5,551 nt of DNA, from the NCBI GenBank assembly GCA_020054965.1, contig JAIMZO010000115.1:1-5551 (forward strand). The letters run 5' to 3'. The position numbers and the translations under genes were made by a program. Numbering within the stretch: position 1 is the stretch's first letter; each line of letters begins with the position of its first letter. Below the pieces are notes generated by a model that saw only the letters and a list, made by a program, of their open reading frames with translations, was not told the origin of the DNA and did no database searches. The DNA is from Spirochaeta sp. (lineage in GTDB: Bacteria > Spirochaetota > Spirochaetia > Sphaerochaetales > Sphaerochaetaceae). Shown here one piece after another: positions 1 to 5,551 of this stretch.

Positions 1-549
1 TGACGATTACTTCTTCCTCAAGCTCTTCGATGCCAGCAGGAAAGACTATGTCAGGAACCCTGTGGCTGAGAGCATCCCACAAGATTTATGATTGAGCCCG
101 AAAGAAATGTACTCCCTCGTTAAAGCCCTCGATTCAACGAGGCCTATTGATTGTACCAGCGGCTGGTATGACCAGGGCATTGGTGATTTCTCTTCCCGCC
201 ATGTATATTTCAAACGATATAGCCACAAACCGACAAACTCGGCAGAGCAATAATTCTCTCAGAATTTATGTATTGGGTTGAAGGGAATGATGATGAAGGA
301 GAAAAGCCCTTTGGATATAAGCATCTGCATGATCGTATAGCATTCAATGATGCCTTCTTCAGGCTCTACGAGGAAGACGTATATCCTGCCAGACAAAAAG
401 GGCTCGCGGCTTCCGTCTATACCCAATTGACTGATGTACAGCAGGAACTCAATGGATTGGTTACCTACGACCGAATGGTGGTAAAGCTTGATGAGGTGGT
501 TGCCTTACAGGTTGTTGCCTTGCTTCTTGGAACGGAAGAGCGAGAGTAG
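1..549 (+). pseudogene. Glycoside hydrolase family 2 (beta-galactosidase-like), degraded 3' remnant
   Basis: This is the C-terminal part of a family 2 glycoside hydrolase, a class that hydrolyses beta-galactosides, beta-glucuronides or related sugars; the substrate cannot be told. The 5' part lies outside the window. Three pieces are visible. Frame 2 at 2-88 reads DDYFFLKLFDASRKDYVRN and ends at a TGA (89-91). Frame 2 resumes at 92 with LVKALDSTRPIDCTSGW and HVYFKRY. Frame 1 from about 232 to the TAG at 547-549 reads GRAIILSEF, then FGYKHLHDR, GLAASVYTQLTDVQQELNG and LVTYDRMVVK, all typical of the end of this family. The switch near 223-235 fits loss of one base (KP|DKLGRA). The NEGWGQFD-type segment with the acid/base Glu, expected just before LVKALD, is absent. 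The likely nucleophile Glu of LSEF (262-264) remains, but the Gly-Gly that usually follows is missing. The last 45 bases overlap the convergent murJ. Several separate lesions favour a true pseudogene over sequencing error. The family call is secure; the lesion model is inference. Confidence 0.78.
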
Positions 550-2067
550 TTCCACCTTCATCAAAGCATAGGAGAGGATCCATACCACAAGCGATCCAAG
601 GGCTACCAGGGAGAGTATCAAGAAGTTTCTCAGGTTGGACCCACTCTGGTACCAAGTCATGCTGAATGACGCATAAAGCAAGCAGTAGCCGAGAATCGGT
701 ATATTTGCGGCTACAGTACGCAGCAAACCTCGTCTCAGTTGTGTATCTTTTATCGGATTGTAGAGATCTTTCAGTTTGAATGACAAGAATCCCAGGAGCA
801 CTGCATAGCTTATCCCATTGGCAAGAGCAAGCGATATGATCCCCCACCCGAGCGAGATGAAGACCCACATGAGAATGATGTCCACCATGTTCTGGAGAAA
901 GGTGATCTTGGTCATCATGGCATAGCGGTTTGCACTATATCCGAGACGAAGCAGCATTGCATACCAACTGGTGGTTACCATGAACAACAGGAAGGGGCGA
1001 AGAGCCAATGCGGTCAGTTGGGCATCAGCAAGCGTGTAATTGCCGGTCTGCAGTACCACACTGACACTCTCCTGGCTAAGGAAGAAAAGAATAATTCCAC
1101 TGGGAAGCAGGAGACTGGTTAGTTGCACAATACTTACCCGGGTATGTTTTTGCATCTCCTGCATGTGGCCAAGTGCATAGGAGCGACTGAGCAAGGGCAG
1201 GCTAACGGCACTGATTGCGTTGAAAAAGACCCCGTAAGGCGTCTGGTAAAAGATTGTTGCATTTGCGAAGGCTGTTACACTCCCTTCGCTCAAGGTGGAT
1301 GCAAAGTGATAGGTCACCAACTGCGTGAGAACCTGCATCCCCATTCCGAGCACAACCAAGGACCATGCCCCAATGACAGGTTTCAGCGGTGTATCTGCCT
1401 TCCTTATTGCTGGTTTCAGCCGATAGCCATAGCGTCTGAGCATAAGGTAGGAGTAGGAACCTTGCAGCAGTCCTCCAACCAGAGTAGCCCAGGCCATACT
1501 CATTGCACCAAGGTAAGGGGTGAGATACTGTACCCCGAAAATTACAGATAACGAGAAAAGCAACGGGGAAAGATATGCATGGAGGAAGTTGTGATGAGAT
1601 TGCAATACACCATTGAAAATTGCCGCCATGCTGATGGCTGCCAGATAGACCATGAAGAAAGGAAGCAGTTTTGCGCCCAAGGCAACCTGGGCACTGTCAA
1701 AGTCACTGATAAGGGAAAGGAACTCTTCACCAAAGAAATAGGAGAGCAATACCAATGGTATTAGAAGCATTGTCTGGTAGGTGCAAAGCAAGCTGAAGAG
1801 ATGAAGAGAGCTCCGCTTCTTCCCTAATCCAAGTAGGCTGGAGAAAGCAGGAATGAGAGCTGAGTTGACGGCCCCTTCAGCAAAGAGTTTTCGGAAATTG
1901 TTGGGGATGTTGAATGTGAAGTTGATCACATCGGCCACCCCACTCGCTCCAAAGACCGAGGAGAGTACACGAGCTTTCACAATCCCGAGCAGCCTGCTTG
2001 CAATCGTGCAGAGCATGATTGCAAAACTGCTTTTGGCTGTCTTGCTACTTTGCGTAGAATCTTGCAA
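505..2067 (-). CDS. murJ: Lipid II flippase MurJ (MviN family)
   Basis: MurJ moves lipid-linked peptidoglycan precursor (lipid II) from the inner to the outer face of the cytoplasmic membrane. From the TTG start proposed here the product is 520 residues, a normal length, and hydrophobic throughout, consistent with the family's 14 helices. Visible marks are SRLLG (24-28), ADVINFTFNIPNNFRKLFAEGA (45-66, the family signature, here spirochaete-like), LPFFMVYLAAISMAAIFNG (135-153) and the QTGNYTLADAQLTALAL block (340-356). By alignment with E. coli MurJ from memory, Arg18 and Arg52 correspond to R25 and R59 and Asp39 to D46, whereas Arg24 is K31 and Arg270 seems to be Ile. I chose TTG (2067-2065) because AAGGGA lies 5 bases upstream and the homology begins soon after. 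A GTG at 2121 would give 538 residues but lacks a ribosome binding site and overlaps tgt by 77 bases. The chosen start overlaps tgt by 23 bases, implying translational coupling. Last gene of the cluster here. Confidence 0.95.
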   Translation of the reverse strand: MQDSTQSSKTAKSSFAIMLCTIASRLLGIVKARVLSSVFGASGVADVINFTFNIPNNFRKLFAEGAVNSALIPAFSSLLGLGKKRSSLHLFSLLCTYQTMLLIPLVLLSYFFGEEFLSLISDFDSAQVALGAKLLPFFMVYLAAISMAAIFNGVLQSHHNFLHAYLSPLLFSLSVIFGVQYLTPYLGAMSMAWATLVGGLLQGSYSYLMLRRYGYRLKPAIRKADTPLKPVIGAWSLVVLGMGMQVLTQLVTYHFASTLSEGSVTAFANATIFYQTPYGVFFNAISAVSLPLLSRSYALGHMQEMQKHTRVSIVQLTSLLLPSGIILFFLSQESVSVVLQTGNYTLADAQLTALALRPFLLFMVTTSWYAMLLRLGYSANRYAMMTKITFLQNMVDIILMWVFISLGWGIISLALANGISYAVLLGFLSFKLKDLYNPIKDTQLRRGLLRTVAANIPILGYCLLYASFSMTWYQSGSNLRNFLILSLVALGSLVVWILSYALMKVELLSLFRSKKQGNNL

Positions 2068-3166
2068 GGTATTCCCTTTTAAAGGAAGCAAATCGATTTT
2101 CCCTGATAGCCTGGCGGACACGTTCCATCAGTCGGTAGAAGTAGGTCAGGTTGTGTTCGGTGGCCAGCATGCCTCCAAGCATCTCGCCGGTCTTGATAAG
2201 ATGATGCATGTACGCTCTGCTATACTGTGTACAAGCCCTGCAGGTACAACCCTCTTCAAGTGGGCCATGATCGAATTTATGGATTGCCTTCTTGAGTGTA
2301 ATGACACCGTCATCGGTAAATATGCCACCATTCCGTGCCATACGGGTTGCAAGGACGCAATCGAACATATCAATACCGTTTTCCACTGCTTCCAGGATAT
2401 AGTCTGGACTGCCGATACCCATGACGTACCTTGGTTTCTCCTTGGTTATCAATTCAGCAGTATAACCAAGATAGTGGGAGAACTGTTCTCTACTCTCACC
2501 TACCGAGAGCCCACCGATGGCAATCCCAGGGAAATCCATCGCATTGAAGAATTCGGCACTCTGCTTTCGCAGGTCCTCATAGAAGTTGCCCTGGACTATG
2601 CCGAATAGGTTTCCCTTGAACTCCTCTCCCAGCTTCTGGCGATGTTCAATTGCTCGTTTAGCCCAAGCATGGGTGATATTCATCGCCTCAGTGGCCGCTC
2701 GATGGTTGATATCAGGTGGAGTGCATACATCATGGCACATGGCAATGTCGCTGCCGATGACTTTCTGTATATCCACTACATTCTCAGGTGTGAAAATATG
2801 TCTTGAACCATCTATATGACTTTGGAAGGTCACGCCCTTGTCTCCAATTTTCCTGAGCCCTGAAAGGCTGAATACCTGGAAACCGCCACTATCGGTGAGC
2901 AAATTTCCATCCCAGTGAGAGAAATCATGCAGTCCACCAAACTGGGAAAGCACCTCAAGCCCTGGTTTGAGATAGAGGTGGTAGGTGTTGCCAAGGATAA
3001 GCTTGTATCCGATTTTCTTGACATCCTCGTGGAACATTGCTTTCACTGTTCCCTTGGTGCCTACAGGCATGAATACCGGTGTCTCCACTTCTCCGTGGCC
3101 AAGTGAAAGGATACCCAGGCGAGCATTGCTGGTGGTATCCTGATGGATAGTTCGAAATATTGCCAT
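2045..3166 (-). CDS. tgt: Queuine/preQ1 tRNA-guanine transglycosylase
   Basis: Tgt exchanges guanine 34 of tRNAs with GUN anticodons (Asp, Asn, His, Tyr) for preQ1 (or queuine), in the queuosine pathway, in the cytoplasm. The product is 373 residues, standard for bacterial enzymes. All core elements of the TIM barrel are present: DSGGFQVFSL with the active-site Asp at 92; D146 and C148 in the substrate pocket; VQGN at 191-194; GGLSVGE at 218-224; the nucleophile Asp in MFDC at 269; and ARNG at 277-280. The zinc site is C307, C309, C312 and H338. The Val in GGLSVGE and the retained Cys of the pocket fit a preQ1-type rather than a eukaryote-like queuine enzyme; this is inference from the known family pattern. 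Slightly unusual are HDVCTPP where FDECTPYP is common, and VLATR where VLPTR or VMPTR is common. The ATG start has AGGGGA five bases upstream. It begins 9 bases after lptG, and its 3' end overlaps murJ. Confidence 0.97.
   Translation of the reverse strand: MAIFRTIHQDTTSNARLGILSLGHGEVETPVFMPVGTKGTVKAMFHEDVKKIGYKLILGNTYHLYLKPGLEVLSQFGGLHDFSHWDGNLLTDSGGFQVFSLSGLRKIGDKGVTFQSHIDGSRHIFTPENVVDIQKVIGSDIAMCHDVCTPPDINHRAATEAMNITHAWAKRAIEHRQKLGEEFKGNLFGIVQGNFYEDLRKQSAEFFNAMDFPGIAIGGLSVGESREQFSHYLGYTAELITKEKPRYVMGIGSPDYILEAVENGIDMFDCVLATRMARNGGIFTDDGVITLKKAIHKFDHGPLEEGCTCRACTQYSRAYMHHLIKTGEMLGGMLATEHNLTYFYRLMERVRQAIRENRFASFKREYLARFYAK
2073..2078 (-). promoter_or_regulatory. Ribosome binding site of murJ (decides a TTG start)
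   Basis: On the minus strand AAGGGA is followed by five bases (ATACC) and then TTG at 2067-2065. The strength and spacing match the sites before lptG and tgt, also five bases. The alternative GTG at 2121 has nothing comparable upstream. The site lies inside the 3' coding end of tgt, so ribosomes finishing tgt pass over it. Confidence 0.6.
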
Positions 3167-3171
3167 ACAAA

Positions 3172-3177
3172 TCCCCT
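3172..3177 (-). promoter_or_regulatory. Ribosome binding site of tgt
   Basis: AGGGGA on the minus strand, five bases before the ATG of tgt. Two of its bases fall in the TAG stop codon of lptG (3178-3176), so termination of lptG and initiation of tgt occur at nearly the same place. Confidence 0.75.
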
Positions 3178-4261
3178 AACGTAATACAGCTCTTTCTGCC
3201 AGTGCTATGCATACTATCACAATCATTGGGATTGCCATACCCCAAATGGGAGCGATAACCCCCTGTTTTGCCATGATGATGGTGACCATCTGTACCACGA
3301 AGTATATCACGGCAATGGAGAGGCTGGTAATGATGCTGAAAAGGAGTACGTTCTTCTTGTACCGATAACTGATGGTGCAGGCAATGAACAACAGGACAAG
3401 TGGATTGAGGTGCTCAAGCAAACGCTTGGTGAGATCAGTGGCTAGTTCAGGATATCGGGATGGATCGAGCACGTGCATGCGTCTCAGGTAATCAACCGCT
3501 GTTGCAAGCTCCATGGTGGTGATGTCATTGCTCAGGTTCCTGAAATAGGAAGGGGCAAGCGTGAACTCATCAAGTCTCAATTCCTCTACTTCACTTGAAT
3601 CAACAACCAAGCCATCCCCATCAATCTTTTGGAATCTGACCCGCTCCATCCTCCACGTTTCTCTTTCTTCTTCCCAAAAGGCCCAGGCTGCGTCAACCCT
3701 TGCCTTCATTGCCCCTTCATCATCAAGCAGGACCACGAGTACCTGGGCCAGTCGTTTCTGCTCATCACTATACTGTCTTGCATGCACTACATAATTGCCA
3801 TCTGGGTCACGCAGGGTAATATTCCTATTGTCATAGGTACTGCGTAATCCAAACAGTTCGTCCTGTTTCATCTCACGAGTCCTCTGCGCTGGTATGAAGA
3901 CATACTCTCCAAAACCAAATTCCAGAAGGCTGAAAAGAATCCCAAGTACGAGAATGGGGGTGATGATCCTGCGATAACTCAACCCGCTTCCCAGCAAACA
4001 GATATATTCATTATTGGCTTGTAATTGTGAAAGGAAATAGGTGGCTGAGAACAAGAGGGATGGACCGAGTGCGAAGAGTACAGCCTGGGGGGTATATAGT
4101 AACGTCAATGTAAGGATGGTAAATGGCTCTACCTCATTCGTAAGATACCCATCAAGATTGCTGAATAAGTCAACACTGAGCAGCATAAGGGTACATAACA
4201 CCAAGGTGAGAGTTGCTACCATAGTGACTGAACGGGCAACGTAGCGGTCATGCAGTTTCAT
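3176..4261 (-). CDS. lptG: LptG-like permease of the lipopolysaccharide export complex (YjgP/YjgQ family)
   Basis: This is one of two related membrane subunits that, with the LptB ATPase, extract lipopolysaccharide or an equivalent glycolipid from the inner membrane for transport to the outer membrane. The product is 361 residues, normal for the family. It shows the expected plan: three N-terminal helices (about 11-31, 48-72, 97-117), a soluble periplasmic domain of about 155 residues, and three C-terminal helices (about 284-299, 305-327, 338-357). The cytoplasmic coupling stretch NNEYICLLGSGLSYRRI (83-99) is the family hallmark that contacts the ATPase. The ATG at 4261 is chosen because it forms an ATGA overlap with the lptF stop and has GAGG five bases upstream; the frame stays open 77 codons further up, but that part is lptF read in another frame. 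Assigning LptG rather than a second LptF rests on being the downstream partner and is less certain than the family. LptB, LptC and LptA are not in the window. Confidence 0.9.
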   Translation of the reverse strand: MKLHDRYVARSVTMVATLTLVLCTLMLLSVDLFSNLDGYLTNEVEPFTILTLTLLYTPQAVLFALGPSLLFSATYFLSQLQANNEYICLLGSGLSYRRIITPILVLGILFSLLEFGFGEYVFIPAQRTREMKQDELFGLRSTYDNRNITLRDPDGNYVVHARQYSDEQKRLAQVLVVLLDDEGAMKARVDAAWAFWEEERETWRMERVRFQKIDGDGLVVDSSEVEELRLDEFTLAPSYFRNLSNDITTMELATAVDYLRRMHVLDPSRYPELATDLTKRLLEHLNPLVLLFIACTISYRYKKNVLLFSIITSLSIAVIYFVVQMVTIIMAKQGVIAPIWGMAIPMIVIVCIALAERAVLR

Positions 4262-4266
4262 AGACG

Positions 4267-4270
4267 CCTC
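4267..4270 (-). promoter_or_regulatory. Ribosome binding site of lptG inside lptF
   Basis: GAGG on the minus strand, five bases before the ATG at 4261-4259. It lies in the last codons of lptF, and the start codon overlaps the lptF TGA (ATGA), the usual layout for translational coupling. It supports the 361-residue start over the longer open frame. Confidence 0.65.
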
Positions 4271-5352
4271 GCAAACAGCATGATCAGGATGCCGGTGAAG
4301 AACATCAATACGTTGGGTATCCAGATCAGGAATCCTGGGTTTATGGGGAACTTGAAAATCTGCATTTGTGAGAAGAAAAGGAGATACCAGTAGAGTACCG
4401 CTACCAGCATTGACATGCCAAATCCAATAAGCCTGCCATGCTTTACCTTGAAGAACGAGAGCGAAAAGGTGAGAAAAACCAACATGAAGCAAGCAGCACT
4501 GAGTGCAAACTTCTTATGGAGTTCCGCCCTGTAGTACTGGTAGTAGAAATTTATGGGGGTTTTATCCTCAAGCTCCTTCACCTCCTGTTCAGCCTCCTCA
4601 ATCCTCTCAGGAGAAGCCGTTTCTTGTTGTGTAAGTGAGGCAAGAAATAACCTTGCTTTTTGCAGCTTTTCTTCATGTCGAACTGTTTCCTCTTCAAGGG
4701 CAGAGCGATGAATGGCGATGTTTTCCTGTAGTTCCCTTACTGACAACTGAGAAGGAAGGGCTGATGCAAGACTGGCTATCTGTCCTGAGAAATTGAGAAA
4801 GAACCTTGCACTGTCCGCCTTGGAAAGAGCCCATCCTCCCTCCACATCATTTCTGAGCATCAAGGGATTGTCCATTTCAAGTTGGTAGATGAAGGCATTC
4901 AGATCATAGAGCGTTACCTCCGCCGATGGGGCACTGAGAATCTGGCCGGTGCGGTCATTGGAGGTCTCAAACAAAACGATATCATATACGGTGTTTCCCA
5001 CTACTTCCTTGTTGACCAATACCGTGTTGCCTATCGTATTGGTGGAGTTGCTGGCAAGTTCCAAGGTAGGGAGCTCTCTCATGAGATCGCTGTAGAGTTC
5101 ACGATACTTCTTGGTACTCCAAGGGAGCGCCTTGTCTGCGGTAAGGAATGTCATGAATGAAAAGATCAGGGAGATGAGGATGATGGGAAGAAACACATGT
5201 TTCAATGATATCCCACTACTGCGGATTGCAAGGATCTCGTTGTTTCCAGAGAGGTCCCCGATAACCATGCTTGAAGCCGTGAGGCTGGAGAACGGGAATG
5301 TGTAGAGCAAAAACTGTGGGATTGAGAGCATCACCAATTGGAAGACAGAGAA

Positions 5353-5355
5353 CTA
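5353..5355 (-). other. In-frame TAG stop at codon 52 of lptF
   Basis: The minus-strand context is GTG GAT TAG TTC TCT. Both sides are in the same frame and both match the family, so a single base change in a Tyr codon accounts for it with no insertion or deletion. TAG is also the normal terminator of lptG and tgt, so a general reassignment of TAG is unlikely. Confidence 0.85.
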
Positions 5356-5515
5356 ATCCACCTGCTTGAGAAGTATCCGTTGGGCAATGAGAAGAATCTG
5401 GTTGATGAAAAAGATGAAAAAGAAAAAAAAGAACGCCACAATAAAGGAAAGGAGGTACTCCCTTCCTATGTGGCGATATACTAAGCTGAATCGTGCACCT
5501 TGCTTCAACGTTATA

Positions 5516-5520
5516 CTCCC
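5516..5520 (-). promoter_or_regulatory. Ribosome binding site of lptF (points to a TTG start)
   Basis: GGGAG on the minus strand lies seven bases before TTG at 5508-5506, in frame with lptF. No ATG or GTG occurs in that frame between here and the window edge. The peptide from this TTG has the length and charge expected ahead of helix 1 in this family. Confidence 0.55.
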
Positions 5521-5551
5521 GTTTAACCAAAACCCCCGCTTCCCCTTTCTG

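Larger units (their letters stand above)
4258..5508 (-). pseudogene. lptF: LptF-like permease of the lipopolysaccharide export complex, interrupted by an in-frame TAG
   Basis: Partner subunit of the lptG product. From a TTG at 5508 the frame has 416 codons before the TGA that overlaps lptG. The first 51 codons give MKQGARFSLVYRHIGREYL and a phenylalanine-rich first membrane helix (about 19-45). Codon 52 is TAG (5355-5353). From codon 53 the family sequence runs on in the same frame: FSVFQLVMLSIPQFL, second helix (58-82), coupling stretch SGNNEILAIRSSGISLKHV (87-105), third helix (104-124), periplasmic domain (about 125-255), a charged coiled coil (about 257-315), then ELHKKFAL and three C-terminal helices (about 333-352, 360-380, 390-412). 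The TAG probably replaces a Tyr codon (TAT or TAC). Without read-through, only a form starting at TTG 5337, GTG 5334 or ATG 5331 could be made; it would lack helix 1, and none of these starts has a good ribosome binding site. Identity as LptF/LptG family is firm; whether the gene is truly dead or the TAG is a sequence error cannot be settled here. Confidence 0.85.

Noticed and set aside
505..560. Possible bidirectional terminator between the convergent genes
   Set aside because: Only weak, mismatched pairings (for example around gcttctt and ggaagagc) with no T run; not enough for a call.
1123..1551. A 142-codon plus-strand open frame antisense to murJ
   Set aside because: Cys-rich but with no ordered zinc-binding pattern; opposite a clear membrane-protein gene and without its own ribosome binding site.
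1853..2608. A 251-codon plus-strand open frame antisense to murJ and tgt
   Set aside because: It lies wholly opposite two well-supported genes, its translation has no recognisable domain, and its openness follows from codon use on the other strand.
4262..4492. Upstream extension of lptG by 77 codons
   Set aside because: It overlaps lptF entirely, reads as low-sense sequence, and the ATG in the ATGA overlap has a ribosome binding site and matches the usual family N-terminus.
5353..5355. TAG read as pyrrolysine or as a reassigned sense codon
   Set aside because: TAG ends lptG, tgt and the hydrolase frame in the same window, and no pyrrolysine machinery is visible; a nonsense mutation or sequence error is simpler.
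5216..5530. A 104-codon minus-strand open frame at the right end
   Set aside because: It covers the first part of lptF in a different frame; the lptF frame gives a proper membrane helix there, while this one has no family resemblance.
5523..5551. Possible end of an upstream minus-strand gene (ERGSGGFG then TAA at 5525-5523)
   Set aside because: Only eight codons are visible, and the other two frames are open as well. The 14-base gap to the lptF start would suit an upstream cluster gene, but it cannot be identified or confirmed.

Overview
The window looks like spirochaete chromosome. The N-terminal lipid II flippase signature (NFTFNIPNNFRKLFAEGA) is of the type seen in Treponema and Sphaerochaeta. 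A Sphaerochaeta-like free-living or gut spirochaete is my best guess, but this rests on protein flavour only and was not tested by a search.

Almost all of the window (505-5508) is one tightly packed minus-strand cluster, read from right to left: lptF - lptG - tgt - murJ. lptF and lptG overlap by 4 bases (ATGA). lptG and tgt are 9 bases apart, with the tgt ribosome binding site lying across the lptG stop. murJ most likely starts at a TTG 23 bases inside the 3' end of tgt. I see no internal promoter or terminator, so the four genes are probably co-transcribed from a promoter beyond the right edge. Three of the four products act at the inner membrane in envelope building: LptF and LptG form the membrane pair of the lipopolysaccharide (or equivalent glycolipid) extractor, and MurJ flips lipid II for peptidoglycan. 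Tgt is the tRNA-guanine transglycosylase of the queuosine pathway.

The left end (1-549, plus strand) holds the 3' remnant of a glycoside hydrolase family 2 gene. It converges on murJ and overlaps its 3' end by 45 bases. It appears broken: an in-frame TGA, a one-base frameshift, and apparent loss of the stretch that should carry the catalytic acid/base motif.

The most notable observation is that lptF is also interrupted. Its reading frame continues upstream of the obvious 359-codon open frame through a convincing first membrane helix to a TTG start with a good ribosome binding site, but a single in-frame TAG sits at codon 52. The rest of the gene is intact, so this is either a sequence error, a recent nonsense mutation, or a read-through or re-initiation case. 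I found no CRISPR array, RNA gene, insertion sequence or clearly novel system. The interesting points are the two interrupted genes, a coiled-coil insertion in LptF, and some residue departures in Tgt and MurJ.
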